Assembly: GCA_030749225.1 (NCBI GenBank)
Contig: JASMKO010000117.1
Location: 1-58,731, forward strand
Length of the DNA: 58,731 nucleotides
DNA from: Verrucomicrobiota bacterium
GTDB taxonomy: Bacteria > Verrucomicrobiota > Verrucomicrobiia > Limisphaerales > UBA1096
Direction: 5' to 3'
Both the position numbers and the translations under genes were made by a program. The stretch's first letter is position 1; each line of letters opens with the position of its first letter. The notes below the pieces were generated by a model that worked only from the letters and a program-made list of their open reading frames with translations, did not search any database and was not told the DNA's origin. Positions 36,844 through 46,980 of this stretch are shown piece after piece.

Positions 36844-39498
36844 TTAATTAAAAAACCGTTTTAGAAACCGGCCTGTGTGGGAGATTTTGGCCTTCGTGAC
36901 TTGTTGAGGGGGACCTTGGGCGATGACTTGGCCGCCGGCCTGGCCGCCTTCAGGGCCGAGGTCGATGATCCAGTCAGCGGCGGCAATCAAGTCGAGGTTG
37001 TGCTCGATGACCAGCACCGTGTGGCCGCCTTCGACCAGGCGCTGCAGTACTTTGACCAGGCGCCGCACGTCGGCCATGTGTAGTCCGATAGTCGGCTCCT
37101 CGAGGAGGAACAGGTTCTTCTTGTTGTCGGCCTTGAGGCGGGTGCTGTCGCTCAAGCCGCTGAGTAGATGGGTGACGAGCTTGACGCGCTGGGCTTCGCC
37201 GCCGCTGAGCGTGGGGCTGGTCTGGCCGAGTTTGAGGTAGCCCAGGCCGGTGTCCTGCAGTGCCTTGAGTGCGCGGTGGATTTTTGGGATGGCTCCAAAC
37301 AGATCGGCCGCTTCGTTGACGCTCAACTCAAGCACTCCAGCGATGGTTTTGCCGTTGTAAACGATGTCCAACACCTCCGGGCTGTATCGGCTGCCATCAC
37401 AGGTGTCGCATGTCATGAAAGCGGGCGGCAGGAAATTCATCTCGAGCTTCACGATGCCGGCGCCTTTGCAATCGGGGCAGCGGCCCTGCGCGCTGTTAAA
37501 CGAAAACCGTGCCGGGCTGAAGCCTCGCATTCTGGCTTCCGGCACCTGCGAGAACAGTTGCCGGATGGTGTCAAAAAAACCGACGTATGTCGCCGGCACC
37601 GAGCGCGGTGTGCGGCCGATCGGCGACTGGTCCACCTCGTGCACCGCCTTGATCTGCCCGATGACGTCGATTGTCTTTTTGCGCTTGGCCTTCAGGTCCG
37701 CCTGCACGGCGGGCAGAATGCAGTCGCGCACAAGAGTGCTTTTGCCTGAGCCGCTGACGCCGGTCACGACGGTGAACCGCCCCAGCGGCATGGCGACGGA
37801 TATGTTCTTCAAGTTGTTTCGGTTTAACCCGCGGAAAATGAGCGACGGCGTTTTGTTTTTCAGGCTGGCCCCGCGCCGGGTCAGGGGAGGGGTGGTGGGG
37901 CGCGCTTGGTTAAGCGCTTGCCCGCGATCGTTTTGGCGGGCCAGTTCGATGCCGGTCAGCGACTGTTTGTTTCGCAAAATCTGCTTGAGCGAACCGGTGG
38001 CAACGACCTGGCCGCCCTCGACGCCTGCGCCTGGGCCGAGGTCGATGATGTGGTCGGCACGCGCCATCGTGTCGTCGTCGTGCTCGACCACGACGACTGA
38101 GTTGCCGCGCGAGCGGAGTTGTTCGAGCGCACCGAGCAACTGCTGGTTGTCGCGCGGGTGCAGGCCGATGGTTGGCTCGTCGAGCACGTACAGCACGCCG
38201 CTCAGGTTAGAGCCAAGCTGCGCGGCCAGGCGGATGCGCTGGGCCTCGCCGCCGCTCAGCGTGGTCACCGCGCGGCCAAGTTGCAAATAATCAAGGCCGA
38301 CTTCACCCAGGAAATCCAGCCGCGAAGCGATCTCCGGCACAATGTCGCGTGCGATCTCTGCGCCGCGCCCGCGCCACTTGAGCGAGGCGAACAGCCCGCC
38401 CGCCGCCCCAACGCTGGCCTGGGCGAAGGCGTCAATCGTCGGCTCATCGGGAAAGTCGCGCTTGGCCAAGCGCGGCAGAGGCAGCCGGACGGCGCGGGCG
38501 AGGGGAGCGAGCCGCGCGCCATCGCAGTCCGTGCACAACTCACGGTTCTCCTCCTGCCAGCCGAACCAGGTTTCCTCAACTGCCTCCTGCGAGTCGCCGC
38601 GGTCGATGTCCGGGATATAAAATGTCTCGCCGAAGCCGCGGCAGGTTGGGCACCAGCCGCGGGCGGAGTTGTAGCTGAAATCCTTCGGATCCAGTGGTGC
38701 GAATGATCGGCCGCAGCCGCCGCACGAATTGGCGGTCGAATGGACGCTCTCGCCGCCGGAGTCGTCGATGGCGAAGAGTGTGCCTTGGCCAACGGCGAGA
38801 CATTCGGCGACCAGCGCGGCTACATTTTTTGAGCCGCGCTTCCTGAGCCGGCCGATGACTGCCTCGACATCGTGCTCGCTGTAGCGATCGAGCCGAAGCG
38901 GCTTGGCGGTCGGGTGAAATCGGCCGTCTGCGCGAACCTGTTCATAGCCGTGCCGTGCGGCCCATTCGCCAACGTCGGTGTGAAAGCCTTTCCGGTTACG
39001 TACACGTGGGGCGAGCAGGAGGAGGTCGCCGCGCTTTTTGGCCTCCTTTTTCAGGCTGCTGACGAGGGCGTCATGGGTCTGCGGCTGCACCGGCAGTTCG
39101 CAGGTGGGGCAATGGATGACGCCGAGCTTCGTGTAAAGCAGGCGGATGAAATGGTAAATTTCGGTGACGGTAGCGACGGTGCTCTTGCCGCCGCCGCGCG
39201 AGATGCGCTGCTCGATGCTGACGGTGGGCGGCAGGCCATGGACGGCGTCGACGTCGGGCCGGGGCATCTGCTCGACGAACTGTCGTGCGTAGGCGTTGAG
39301 CGAGTCGAGGAAGCGGCGCTGGCCCTCGGAGAAAAGAATATCGAACGCGAGTGTGCTTTTGCCGGAGCCGCTGACGCCGGTGACGACGACAAGCTGGTTG
39401 CGCGGGATGCGGATGGATAGGTTGCGGAGGTTGTGTTCGCGTGCGCCCTCGACGGTGATCCAGCGGGAGTCCGCCTGCCTGTTGCCCCGCGCGGCCAC
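36844..39498 (-). CDS. uvrA: UvrA subunit of excinuclease ABC (nucleotide excision repair)
   Basis: A GTG start at 39498, three bases after the argS stop, gives 884 residues, somewhat shorter than the roughly 940 of E. coli UvrA. Walker A 1 (Gly-Val-Ser-Gly-Ser-Gly-Lys-Ser) is at 41-48. A Cys-Pro-Thr-Cys pair is near 137, and the CxxC...CxxC zinc module near 275-300. The first ABC signature (Leu-Ser-Gly-Gly-Glu-Ala-Gln-Arg) is near 418, and the second Walker A near 580. The large zinc finger (Cys-Pro-Asp-Cys and Cys-Asp-Thr-Cys) is near 680-705, with the second signature near 770. UvrA scans DNA for lesions and loads UvrB. The shorter length could point to a UvrA2-like paralogue, but the UvrB-interaction region appears present. 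A full palindrome (38458-38473, Leu-Ala-Lys-Arg) lies in a variable loop. Confidence 0.9.
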   Translation of the reverse strand: MAARGNRQADSRWITVEGAREHNLRNLSIRIPRNQLVVVTGVSGSGKSTLAFDILFSEGQRRFLDSLNAYARQFVEQMPRPDVDAVHGLPPTVSIEQRISRGGGKSTVATVTEIYHFIRLLYTKLGVIHCPTCELPVQPQTHDALVSSLKKEAKKRGDLLLLAPRVRNRKGFHTDVGEWAARHGYEQVRADGRFHPTAKPLRLDRYSEHDVEAVIGRLRKRGSKNVAALVAECLAVGQGTLFAIDDSGGESVHSTANSCGGCGRSFAPLDPKDFSYNSARGWCPTCRGFGETFYIPDIDRGDSQEAVEETWFGWQEENRELCTDCDGARLAPLARAVRLPLPRLAKRDFPDEPTIDAFAQASVGAAGGLFASLKWRGRGAEIARDIVPEIASRLDFLGEVGLDYLQLGRAVTTLSGGEAQRIRLAAQLGSNLSGVLYVLDEPTIGLHPRDNQQLLGALEQLRSRGNSVVVVEHDDDTMARADHIIDLGPGAGVEGGQVVATGSLKQILRNKQSLTGIELARQNDRGQALNQARPTTPPLTRRGASLKNKTPSLIFRGLNRNNLKNISVAMPLGRFTVVTGVSGSGKSTLVRDCILPAVQADLKAKRKKTIDVIGQIKAVHEVDQSPIGRTPRSVPATYVGFFDTIRQLFSQVPEARMRGFSPARFSFNSAQGRCPDCKGAGIVKLEMNFLPPAFMTCDTCDGSRYSPEVLDIVYNGKTIAGVLELSVNEAADLFGAIPKIHRALKALQDTGLGYLKLGQTSPTLSGGEAQRVKLVTHLLSGLSDSTRLKADNKKNLFLLEEPTIGLHMADVRRLVKVLQRLVEGGHTVLVIEHNLDLIAAADWIIDLGPEGGQAGGQVIAQGPPQQVTKAKISHTGRFLKRFFN

Positions 39499-39501
39499 GG
39501 C

Positions 39502-41220
39502 TCACATGCGATCGGTTGTCTCGAGGCCAAGCGTCTCGAGGCCTGTCTGGAGTACCTGCCCGGTGAGATTGCAGAGGGCGAGGCGTTGTGTTCGCGTGTC
39601 GCCCCCGGCCTGGAGCACAGGGCAATTCTCGTAAAAGGAACCGAAGTGACCGGCCAGTTCATAGAGGTAGTTGCAAAGATAGTTCGGGCGGCACTCCTCA
39701 ATGACCAACTCGAGCACGAGGCCGAAGCGCAACAGGTGCTTGGCCAAAGTCAGTTCCTCCGCTTGGTCAAGCGCAAACGCCTTGGGCCTGGTCAACGATT
39801 CGTCGCCGAGCTTGCGGAAGATGCTGCGGATGCGCGTGAAGGCGTACAACAGGTACGGCGCGGTATTGCCGACGAGCGCGAGCATGGTGTCCCAGTTGAA
39901 CACGTAATCGCTCTGGCGGTTGCCGGAGAGGTCAGCGTACTTGATCGCGCCAAGGCCGACGACGCGGGCGATCTCGTTCCTCTCCTCTTCGGGTAGATCA
40001 GGATTCTTTTTGCTCACGGTATCGAAAGCGCGCTGCTCGGCCTCGTCGAGCAGACCGGCGAGACGGATGATCTCGCCGCTGCGTGTCTTGAAAGGCCGTC
40101 CGTCCTCGCCAAGGATCGCGCCGAACCAGACGTGGTTGAATTTCATGCCGTGGTTCGGCTTCCAGCGGTCGTACAGTGCAAATAGTTGCTGGAAATGGAG
40201 CTGCTGCCGGCCGTCGGTGACGTAGATGACCTCGCTTGGTTGCCATGTGTTTTGCCGGTGCTCGAGTGTGGCCAGGTCGGTGGTTGTGTAGTTGGCCGCG
40301 CCGTCGCTTTTCCGGACGATGGCCGGGTGTTTCTTGAGCGACTTGTGGTCGTTGAAAAAGACGACCTGTGCCCCCTCGCTTTCCTCGGCGATGCCTTGCG
40401 CGATGAGTTCGTCGACCACGCCCTTGAGGCGGTCGTTGTAAAAACTCTCGCCCAGCGTCTCGTCGAAGTTAACCCTTAGCCGGCTGTAAATCTCATCGAA
40501 TTGGTGTCGCGACAGGTCGATCATTTCGTGCCAAATGGCGAGGTTTTCGGCATCGCCGTCCTGCAGCTTGACGAGTTCGTTCCGGGCGCGGGCGAGGACG
40601 GCTTCATCCCCGTCTGAGGCGGCGTTGACGAGCTTGTAGAGGCGCTCCATCTCGGCGAGGGCGTCCTGGCCAAGTGCCTCCTTGTCGAGGTGCTCCTTCC
40701 AGCCGACGAGCAGTTTGCCGAATTGTGTGCCCCAGTCGCCGATGTGGTTGTCAGTGACGACCTTGTGGCCGAGCAACCGGAAAACCTTGGCTAGGGCGTA
40801 TCCGAGGATGGTTGAGCGAATGTGGCCAACGTGCATCGGCTTGGCCACGTTGGGTGAGGAGTAGTCGATGACGACCGTCCGCGGTTCGGCGTCCGTGTGG
40901 TAAAAAAGGTGCTCGCCCCTAGCCGCGCCGGCAAGGGAATCGGAGAGGGCCATGGCCTTGAGCCGAAAATTCAGAAAACCCGGCCCGGCGATCTCGATCG
41001 GTTCGCAGTATTCGGTAACATCCAGTTGTTCAACGACCTGCGCGGCAAACTCGCGCGGGTTGAGTTGGTTGCGCTTGGCCAAGCCGATGAGGGCATTAGT
41101 CTGGTAGTCACCGAACTTCGGCTCGGGGCAGGGGCGGACGAGGATGTTCGAGACGTCGGCCTCGGGCATGAGCGCATTGACGACTTGCTGCAGTTTTTCC
41201 TGTAGTACAAGATGGATCAC
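39502..41220 (-). CDS. argS: Arginyl-tRNA synthetase
   Basis: A GTG start at 41220 gives 572 residues, normal for bacterial ArgRS. The N-terminal Add-1 domain (1-100) is followed by the class I HIGH-type motif His-Val-Gly-His at 130-133, within a Ser-Pro-Asn-Val-Ala-Lys-Pro-Met context characteristic of ArgRS. The C-terminal DALR anticodon-binding domain (about 450-572) is present. As in many ArgRS, a strict KMSKS is lacking; Lys-Thr-Arg-Ser-Gly-Glu occupies the equivalent region. The enzyme charges tRNA-Arg and requires the tRNA for adenylate formation. The gene directly precedes uvrA on the same strand. One palindrome copy (41074, Leu-Ala-Lys) lies in the N-terminal domain, and another (41232) is upstream in the gap to the EIIA gene. 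Confidence 0.94.
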   Translation of the reverse strand: MIHLVLQEKLQQVVNALMPEADVSNILVRPCPEPKFGDYQTNALIGLAKRNQLNPREFAAQVVEQLDVTEYCEPIEIAGPGFLNFRLKAMALSDSLAGAARGEHLFYHTDAEPRTVVIDYSSPNVAKPMHVGHIRSTILGYALAKVFRLLGHKVVTDNHIGDWGTQFGKLLVGWKEHLDKEALGQDALAEMERLYKLVNAASDGDEAVLARARNELVKLQDGDAENLAIWHEMIDLSRHQFDEIYSRLRVNFDETLGESFYNDRLKGVVDELIAQGIAEESEGAQVVFFNDHKSLKKHPAIVRKSDGAANYTTTDLATLEHRQNTWQPSEVIYVTDGRQQLHFQQLFALYDRWKPNHGMKFNHVWFGAILGEDGRPFKTRSGEIIRLAGLLDEAEQRAFDTVSKKNPDLPEEERNEIARVVGLGAIKYADLSGNRQSDYVFNWDTMLALVGNTAPYLLYAFTRIRSIFRKLGDESLTRPKAFALDQAEELTLAKHLLRFGLVLELVIEECRPNYLCNYLYELAGHFGSFYENCPVLQAGGDTRTQRLALCNLTGQVLQTGLETLGLETTDRM

Positions 41221-41281
41221 GTTTCGTGTCGCTTGGCCAAGCGCGGGGCGGACGGCTTGGTTGAATGAAAAAAGGCGGGAC

Positions 41282-41746
41282 TCAGATCTCCTGTGCGCCG
41301 CGGATAATCTGGTACATTTCGGCTGCGTCCTCGGCCTCCTCGAGTGACTTGCGAAATTCCTTCTTGTGCAGCACCTTCGCGATTTTGGCCAGCGTGTGGA
41401 GGTGTTTTTGGAACTGGCCCTGCGGCACGAGGAACAGCATCACGAGGTTGACCGGTTGGTTGTCGAGCGCATCGAAGTCGACCCCGCTTCGGCTGCGGCC
41501 GAAGGCGCCGGTGACATTGTCGATCATGTCAGTCGAGGCGTGCGGGATGCCAATCCCGAAGCCGATGCCAGTGCTCATCGAGGTCTCACGCTTCTTGACG
41601 ACGGAAACGATCGCCTCGCGATGGTCGGAGTCGACCTGTCCGTTGGCCACAAGCAGGTCGATCAGTTCCTCGATCGCCTCCCAGCGGTCAGAGGCTTTCA
41701 AGTCAGTGACAACCTGTTCCTTGGTGAGAAAATCAGCCAACTCCAT
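41282..41746 (-). CDS. ptsN: PTS EIIA-type (PtsN-like) regulatory phosphocarrier
   Basis: The 154-residue protein is a single PTS_EIIA type-2 domain. The phosphorylatable His69 lies in the expected Ile-Gly-Ile-Pro-His-Ala motif, and the rest of the fold (Met-Leu-Phe-Leu-Val-Pro, Leu-Ala-Lys-Ile-Ala-Lys-Val-Leu) agrees with the family. No EIIB or EIIC domain is attached and no other PTS gene is in the window, so a regulatory role like that of PtsN (nitrogen PTS) is more likely than sugar transport. It could equally be a stand-alone fructose-type EIIA. It starts 118 bases from the divergent LolA-like gene and precedes argS by 61 bases on the same strand, with a palindrome in that gap. Confidence 0.85.
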   Translation of the reverse strand: MELADFLTKEQVVTDLKASDRWEAIEELIDLLVANGQVDSDHREAIVSVVKKRETSMSTGIGFGIGIPHASTDMIDNVTGAFGRSRSGVDFDALDNQPVNLVMLFLVPQGQFQKHLHTLAKIAKVLHKKEFRKSLEEAEDAAEMYQIIRGAQEI

Positions 41747-41864
41747 GATATGCGCCCGACACCGTGATCCGGCCGGGATTTGCTACCCGTTTTGTGGGCG
41801 GCTTACAAGCGCGAACTTCATTGCCAAACTGCTCGCCGGGGGACATACTGTCGCCGCCCAAGTG

Positions 41865-42605
41865 ATGACGACGATCAGGCATTTTGTGATCGCATCGGTC
41901 GGTTTGGCGGTATTGGCCAGTATCGCCTTGGCCGAGGCCCCGGCCAAGCTGCCGTCGGTGGATGTCATTCTCGAGCGGAACATCAAGGCGCTGGGCGGCG
42001 AGAAGGCGATGCGCAAGCTCGAGAACCGTGAGGCCCGGGGCAAAATCCGGTTGGAGGCCTTCGGCGCGGAGATACCGGTTGTTCTGCGGCATGCGGCCCC
42101 GAACAAGGAAGCGATGGAATTAACTATCGAGGGACTGGGGACGGTCCGCGATGTGTTCGCCGGCAAAAAGGGCTGGACTGAAACCCCGGATGGAAGAGTC
42201 ATCGAAAAGAACGAGCGCGAACTGGTCAACAAGAAAATAGACGCGGACTTTTACGCCTACCTAAATTTCAAAAAAAACTATCCCAAGATCGAACTGCAGG
42301 GGGTGGAGGAGGTTGGCGGCAAGAAAATGTTTGCTGTCAAGATGACTCCGCAGAAGGGGGACGCGGACACGTTTTACTTTGATGCCGCCACTGGGCTGGT
42401 TACCGGGATAGCCTCCGCTGCCGAGATGCAGGGGAGGGAGGTGAAAACCCGGGTGTTTTTTCGGGGCTATAAGACGGTGGACGGCGTGCGGATCCCGCAC
42501 ACGCTGGAACTGAAGGAGCCGTCGTTCGCGGCGTTTACGATCCGGATCAAGACGGTGATGCACAACGTCAATGATACGGCCGATTGGTTCAGGAAAACCA
42601 AGTGA
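41865..42605 (+). CDS. Secreted LolA-like / outer-membrane lipoprotein-sorting-type protein
   Basis: ATG 41865 (246 residues) begins a signal peptide (Met-Thr-Thr-Ile-Arg then a hydrophobic core ending Ala-Leu-Ala-Glu-Ala); an adjacent GTG at 41862 is possible. The frame stays open far upstream, but over the divergent EIIA gene. The mature region begins with a short helix containing Ala-Leu-Gly-Gly, then antiparallel beta strands (Ala-Arg-Gly-Lys-Ile-Arg-Leu, Lys-Met-Phe-Ala-Val-Lys-Met-Thr-Pro, Asp-Thr-Phe-Tyr-Phe-Asp). This resembles the half-barrel fold of LolA/LolB-like and DUF4292-type proteins that bind lipid or lipoprotein in the periplasm. The family call is by pattern only. It is the first gene of a plus-strand run; its stop overlaps the next gene's GTG start by 4 bases. 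Confidence 0.62.
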   Translation: MTTIRHFVIASVGLAVLASIALAEAPAKLPSVDVILERNIKALGGEKAMRKLENREARGKIRLEAFGAEIPVVLRHAAPNKEAMELTIEGLGTVRDVFAGKKGWTETPDGRVIEKNERELVNKKIDADFYAYLNFKKNYPKIELQGVEEVGGKKMFAVKMTPQKGDADTFYFDAATGLVTGIASAAEMQGREVKTRVFFRGYKTVDGVRIPHTLELKEPSFAAFTIRIKTVMHNVNDTADWFRKTK

Positions 42606-43261
42606 GCGAGCGGGAGCAGATTGTCTCACAAATCGTGGCCGAGGGGCTGGTGGCGATTGTGCGTGTGCCCCGGCCCGAACTGGCGCTGCCGTTGGCCAAG
42701 GCGCTCGTCACGGGCGGCATTCGTGCGGTGGAGTTGACGATGAGCATCCCCAACGCACTTGAGGCGATCCGCACGGTTAACCGCGAACTTGGCGACGACA
42801 TCTTGTTGGGCATCGGCACGGTGACTGACGACGACACCTGCCGCGCAGCGATCGACGCCGGGGCAAGGTACGTCATCAGCCCGATCAACCGCCCGTCGCT
42901 CGTGGCGGCGGCACACGCGCTGGATCGGCCGGTGATGCTGGGCGCCTACACGCCGACTGAGGCGCAGGCGGCGCACGAGTCCGGCTCGGATTTCGTCAAG
43001 ATTTTCCCGGCAGACACATTGGGGCCAAGCTACATCAAGGCGCTGCTCGCGCCGTTGCCGCACCTGAGAATCATCCCTACTGGCGGGGTGAACCTCGACA
43101 CCATGGAGGCGTTCCTCGCCGCTGGATCGGTGGCATTGGGCGTCGGCTCGGCTCTGTTGAAAAAGGAACTCATCACCGAAGAAAACTGGGGCGAACTGGA
43201 GCGATTGGCCAAGCGGTTCGCCGACAAGCTGGCTGAATTGAAAGACAGCTCGGGACATTGA
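42602..43261 (+). CDS. eda: KDPG/KHG aldolase (2-keto-3-deoxy-6-phosphogluconate aldolase)
   Basis: The GTG start at 42602 overlaps the previous TGA (GTGA) and gives 219 residues; a TTG six codons earlier is less likely. The class I aldolase features are clear: Schiff-base Lys133 in Phe-Val-Lys-Ile-Phe-Pro-Ala, the acid/base Glu44 in Val-Glu-Leu-Thr, Arg21 and the phosphate-binding Pro-Thr-Gly-Gly-Val motif near 157-161. It cleaves KDPG to pyruvate and glyceraldehyde-3-phosphate (Entner-Doudoroff or sugar-acid catabolism). The sugar-acid dehydratase/permease pair at 6.7-9.4 kb may feed such a pathway, although they are 33 kb apart. Near its end a degenerate palindrome (ATTGGCCAAGCG near 43204) encodes Leu-Ala-Lys-Arg. 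Confidence 0.92.
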   Translation: MSEREQIVSQIVAEGLVAIVRVPRPELALPLAKALVTGGIRAVELTMSIPNALEAIRTVNRELGDDILLGIGTVTDDDTCRAAIDAGARYVISPINRPSLVAAAHALDRPVMLGAYTPTEAQAAHESGSDFVKIFPADTLGPSYIKALLAPLPHLRIIPTGGVNLDTMEAFLAAGSVALGVGSALLKKELITEENWGELERLAKRFADKLAELKDSSGH

Positions 43262-43315
43262 TGAGCTGAGGCAAATTGGCTTTACGACACGAGAGCCGTT
43301 TGATACCCAACACGC

Positions 43316-44131
43316 GTGACGGAGACGCCCAACATTGGGTTCATTGGTGCTGGCCGAATGGCAACCGCATTGGCCAAGGGCTTTGTTAATACCGGCTTGG
43401 TCTCGCCTGACAACTTGATTGCCAGTGATCCGGTTTCGGCTGGGCGCGAGGCGTTTGGCCAAGCGCTTGGTTGCGGAACGACTGACTCGAACGCGGAAGT
43501 CCTGGACAAGGCCAAGGTCATCGTGCTGGCGTTTAAGCCGCATCAACTCAACGAGGCGACCGAGTTGGTGCGCGATCAGTTTGACAAATCCCATCTCGTG
43601 ATTTCCATTTTGGCCGGCGTGACACTGGCCAAGCTTGACTTGGCGTGCGGTGGCCAGGCGCGAGTGGTGCGTGTGATGCCCAACACGCCGGCGCTGGTCG
43701 GCGAGGGTGCCTGCGGTTACGCGCTTGGCCAAGCGGCGACGGCGGACGACGGCGCGCTGGTCAAGCGGCTGCTCTCTGCCGTTGGCATGGCATATGAGGT
43801 AAAGGAGCAGTTGATCGACGCCGTGACCGGCCTGAGCGGAAGCGGCCCAGCGTACGGCTACACGATCATTGAGGCGCTGAGCGATGGCGGCGTCGCGGCC
43901 GGCTTGCCGAGGGACATCGCGACCCAGCTGGCCGCGCAGACCATGCTCGGTGCGGCGCGGATGGTGCTTGAGACCGGCCAGCATCCTGGCGAATTGAAGG
44001 ACATGGTTTGCAGTCCGGGCGGCACGACGATTGAGGGTGTTCACGAGTTGGAGGAGGGCGGCGTGCGTAGCGCGCTCATCAACGCGGTGCGTGCGTCGAC
44101 GGAGCGGGCGGTCGAGCTGGGACAGGAGTAG
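43316..44131 (+). CDS. proC: Pyrroline-5-carboxylate reductase
   Basis: A GTG start at 43316 gives 271 residues, normal for ProC. The N-terminal Rossmann fold has Gly-Phe-Ile-Gly-Ala-Gly-Arg-Met at 8-15. The dimerisation domain has the family signature from Ser-Gly-Ser-Gly-Pro-Ala-Tyr to Pro-Gly-Gly-Thr-Thr (about 175-240). It performs the last step of proline synthesis, using NADPH. A perfect palindrome lies at 43724 (Leu-Gly-Gln), and a degenerate double copy near 43453, both in surface-loop positions. The gene is 54 bases after eda and 6 bases before the AI-2E family gene, so it is probably part of the same run. Confidence 0.94.
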   Translation: MTETPNIGFIGAGRMATALAKGFVNTGLVSPDNLIASDPVSAGREAFGQALGCGTTDSNAEVLDKAKVIVLAFKPHQLNEATELVRDQFDKSHLVISILAGVTLAKLDLACGGQARVVRVMPNTPALVGEGACGYALGQAATADDGALVKRLLSAVGMAYEVKEQLIDAVTGLSGSGPAYGYTIIEALSDGGVAAGLPRDIATQLAAQTMLGAARMVLETGQHPGELKDMVCSPGGTTIEGVHELEEGGVRSALINAVRASTERAVELGQE

Positions 44132-44137
44132 ACACCG

Positions 44138-45325
44138 ATGGCGTACCCCCCACCAACCGAGAAGCAGGCCCGAATCCTCTGGACCTCGGTGACGACGCTG
44201 GCAGCGGGGGTGTTACTGGCGATGGCGGCCCTGCTGACTCTGGGCGTTGCCTGGGTGGTCAACACGCTTTCCTCGGTCTTGATCCCGCTGGCGATCGCCG
44301 GGGTCATCGCCTACCTGCTAGACCCGATTGTCGATTGGTTCCAACGGAAACGCGGCTTCAAGCGCCAGAACGCGATCATCCTGGTGTTTTGTATCGCAGT
44401 GCTGCTTGTGGGGGTCATGGTGGCCTCGGTGGTGCCGTCGTTAATTACGCAGGTTGGCAAGCTCACCACCGAGTTCCCCAAGAAGGCCAAGAATTTTCAG
44501 GAAAACGTGAGTTCGATTGTCAACCCGGCCAACACCTCGACCAACGCGCCGGCCAACCCGGGCTGGTTCGAGGCGCCGCGGGAGTGGATGAAGGATGTCG
44601 GCGTGACCAACGAAAAGGCACGGGAGTTCACGGTCAACGTCGTGGGAAAAATATCAGCCTGGGCGCTGGAGCAGTTGAAGAAAGTGATGTCGCTGTTTGG
44701 TTTCCTGGCCGGCCTAGCCCTGGTGCCGGTGTATGTGTTTTACTTTTTGCTTGAGAAGAGGGGCATCAAGCGGAACTGGACCGACTACCTGCCGGTGCGG
44801 GAGTCGCAGGTCAAGGAGGAGATCGTGTTTGTGCTGCGCTCCATCAACGACTGCCTGATCGTGTTTTTCCGGGGGCAGGTGCTGGTGGCGATGTGCGTTG
44901 GGGCGCTTCTGACCGTCGGGTTCCTGGTGATCGGCCTGGAATACGCCGTCCTGCTCGGCGTCATGGCCGGGGTGCTGGGCATCATCCCGTATCTCGGTGT
45001 GGCGTTAAGCATCATCCCTGCGTTCGTGCTGGCGATGATCCAGTTCGTGCCGGATGACGGTTGGCTGAAGCCGATTCTCGTCTTGGTTTGGTTTGCTTCC
45101 GTGCAGGCGATGGAGGGGCTTTTAATCTCGCCGAAAATCATCGGTGACCGGGTGGGGCTGCATCCTCTAACGATCATTGTCGCCGTGATGGTGGGCACCA
45201 CTCTTCTGGGGGGCATTATGGGCGGCGTGCTGGCCATTCCGTTGACAGCTGCGCTACGGACGCTAATGTTCCGGTACGTTTGGAAGGACCGCGTGCATGC
45301 GAGCGAAATGCCTGCATCATCGTGA
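44138..45325 (+). CDS. AI-2E family (PerM/TqsA-like) membrane transporter
   Basis: The 395-residue protein has about eight membrane helices with the typical pattern: two N-terminal helices, a helical extracytoplasmic stretch (about 100-180), then Pro-Val-Tyr-Val-Phe-Tyr-Phe-Leu and a conserved C-terminal block of helices containing Gly-Ile-Ile-Pro-Tyr-Leu-Gly and Pro-Lys-Ile-Ile-Gly-Asp-Arg-Val-Gly-Leu-His-Pro. The last motif is the family signature. Members export autoinducer-2 (TqsA), act as Na+/H+ antiporters, or have unknown substrates. No quorum-sensing gene is near, so the substrate stays open. It overlaps pssA by 4 bases. Confidence 0.9.
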   Translation: MAYPPPTEKQARILWTSVTTLAAGVLLAMAALLTLGVAWVVNTLSSVLIPLAIAGVIAYLLDPIVDWFQRKRGFKRQNAIILVFCIAVLLVGVMVASVVPSLITQVGKLTTEFPKKAKNFQENVSSIVNPANTSTNAPANPGWFEAPREWMKDVGVTNEKAREFTVNVVGKISAWALEQLKKVMSLFGFLAGLALVPVYVFYFLLEKRGIKRNWTDYLPVRESQVKEEIVFVLRSINDCLIVFFRGQVLVAMCVGALLTVGFLVIGLEYAVLLGVMAGVLGIIPYLGVALSIIPAFVLAMIQFVPDDGWLKPILVLVWFASVQAMEGLLISPKIIGDRVGLHPLTIIVAVMVGTTLLGGIMGGVLAIPLTAALRTLMFRYVWKDRVHASEMPASS

Positions 45326-46212
45326 GCGACGAAACCCCACAACATGACACGCCTCCCAGCGGTGAGCGGTTGCATATTTATTTTCTGCCCAACCTGATGA
45401 CAGCAGGCAACCTGTTGTGTGGGTTTCTCGCGCTGACATTCATCGTGCAGGTGGTTCCCGGTTTGGAGGCTGCCTGCTGCGCATCTTCGTTGTGCTACTG
45501 CTCCGCGATTTTCAGTGTTGCAGACATTGATAATATCAAGAATGCCCTTTGGCTGATTTTGGGAGCGTTTGTGTTCGACGGACTGGATGGGAGGATCGCG
45601 CGATTGGTTGGCAAAGAAAGCCCGTTTGGGCTTCAGTTTGATTCGCTGGCAGATATTATTTCGTTTGGAGCCGCCCCTGCGTTTCTGGTGCAGAGGGTGA
45701 TCCTGCACGACTTTAACGTTGAAATTGAGAGGCTTGGCCTGGTAGTGGCATCGGTCTATTTGCTGTGTGGAGCACTACGGTTGGCTCGCTACAATTGTCT
45801 CTCGGTAATGCCCGACTCAGGGAACAGTCGGGAATTCCTCGGATTCCCGATTCCGGCTTCTGCGGCTATGGTGGCATCATTGACGATGTTTCTGCTCTGG
45901 TTGGAGGAGAAAAATTTACCCACCAGTTCGTGGCGTTGGGTATTGCTGGCGGTGCTGGTGTTTCTCTCGGTGATGATGGTCAGCGAGGTCAAGTACCCGT
46001 CGTTCAAAAAACTGGATTTTCGGTCGCGCCGACCTTTTACAAAGTTTGTTACCGCTGCGGTGGTGGTAGCCTGTTTTGTTTTTTTATGGAAATACCTCGT
46101 GCCGATCGTTCTACCCCTTATTTTCACGTCGTATCTGGTTTACGGTTTCGTGCGGCCGCGATTGTCGCGAAAACTGAGGAAGGAAATTGAGGAGGATTTT
46201 GACGACGAGTAG
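45322..46212 (+). CDS. pssA: CDP-diacylglycerol-serine O-phosphatidyltransferase
   Basis: The GTG start at 45322 overlaps the previous TGA and gives 296 residues. The CDP-alcohol phosphatidyltransferase signature is complete: Asp86-Gly-Leu-Asp89-Gly-Arg-Ile-Ala-Arg, then Gly103, Asp107 and Asp111. Membrane helices surround it. The type II form (as in Bacillus) with an N-terminal Pro-Asn-Leu-Met-Thr-Ala-Gly-Asn motif fits PssA. It makes phosphatidylserine, the precursor of phosphatidylethanolamine, at the inner membrane. No phosphatidylserine decarboxylase gene is in the window. Between residues 50 and 75 a Cys-rich hydrophobic stretch separates the first helices from the catalytic motif, which is slightly unusual. 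Confidence 0.9.
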   Translation: MSDETPQHDTPPSGERLHIYFLPNLMTAGNLLCGFLALTFIVQVVPGLEAACCASSLCYCSAIFSVADIDNIKNALWLILGAFVFDGLDGRIARLVGKESPFGLQFDSLADIISFGAAPAFLVQRVILHDFNVEIERLGLVVASVYLLCGALRLARYNCLSVMPDSGNSREFLGFPIPASAAMVASLTMFLLWLEEKNLPTSSWRWVLLAVLVFLSVMMVSEVKYPSFKKLDFRSRRPFTKFVTAAVVVACFVFLWKYLVPIVLPLIFTSYLVYGFVRPRLSRKLRKEIEEDFDDE

Positions 46213-46229
46213 TCCCCAAGGCCGCATTC

Positions 46230-46895
46230 ATGACCCCTGCTGACTATGCGCTGGCCATCGGCGCGGGGGCGCTGACCGGGTTCGTCTGCGCGGTGCCGGT
46301 CGGCCCTATCAATGTCGCCATCATGGAGGAGGGCATCCACAGTGGCCGGACACGGGCGTTGATCATCGCGGTGGGCGCGCTGCTAATGGAGATAATTTAT
46401 TGCGTCATTGCCTTCGGCGGGTTTGCGAATCTGTTCGACGATCCAACCCTTCGGGCAACGGTGGAGTTGATCAGTTTTCTGGCAGTGACCTTCTTCGGGA
46501 TCCGCTACCTAATGGCAGACACTGTGACAGTGCAGGGCAAGCGCGCCCGGAAGATCGAGCAGAGGCTGCATCCGCACACCATATTCTGGACAGGCTTCGT
46601 CCGCGTGCTGGTGAACCCCAACGTGCTCCTGTTCTGGATCATGATATCCGCCGTGCTGCTGGCCAACGGCACTTTGCAGCCGGCTTGGCAAAGCCGCATG
46701 TCTTGTGCTGCGGGTGCTGGCCTAGGCATTGCCGTTTGGTTCCTGCTGCTCGTCTTTGGCAGTGCCCGCGTGCGGAACCGCTTCTCCGACAAGACTCTCG
46801 TCCGATTCTCCCACGTCTCCGGCCTGTTGCTCCTGCTGCTCTCCGTCGTGATCGCTGTTCGCTTGATTAGCACCATCGCTCAGGAGGGCGGTTGA
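46230..46895 (+). CDS. LysE/RhtB-family amino-acid exporter
   Basis: The 221-residue inner-membrane protein has six predicted helices. Its first-helix motif is Gly-Phe-Val-Cys-Ala-Val-Pro-Val-Gly-Pro-Ile-Asn, the signature of the LysE superfamily (Pro-Gly-Pro-type loop). Substrate amino acids cannot be inferred. It closes the plus-strand run that begins at 41865 and converges on glnII. The 85-base gap holds a degenerate palindrome (46911-46920) and the glnII terminator. It lies 17 bases after pssA. Confidence 0.85.
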   Translation: MTPADYALAIGAGALTGFVCAVPVGPINVAIMEEGIHSGRTRALIIAVGALLMEIIYCVIAFGGFANLFDDPTLRATVELISFLAVTFFGIRYLMADTVTVQGKRARKIEQRLHPHTIFWTGFVRVLVNPNVLLFWIMISAVLLANGTLQPAWQSRMSCAAGAGLGIAVWFLLLVFGSARVRNRFSDKTLVRFSHVSGLLLLLLSVVIAVRLISTIAQEGG

Positions 46896-46920
46896 CCCCC
46901 GCTAGGCCAAGCGCTTGACC

Positions 46921-46955
46921 AAATAAAAAGACCAGCGAGATATTCGCCGGTCTTG
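46921..46955 (-). terminator. Rho-independent terminator of glnII
   Basis: Read on the minus strand, AAGACCGGCGA pairs with TCGCTGGTCTT (one mismatch) around a short AT loop, followed by TTTATTT. It lies 26 bases after the glnII stop. It could also work weakly for the converging LysE gene, but the T run is on the glnII side. Confidence 0.8.
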
Positions 46956-46980
46956 CAGTGTAAAAGGTGTCGTGCGGTCC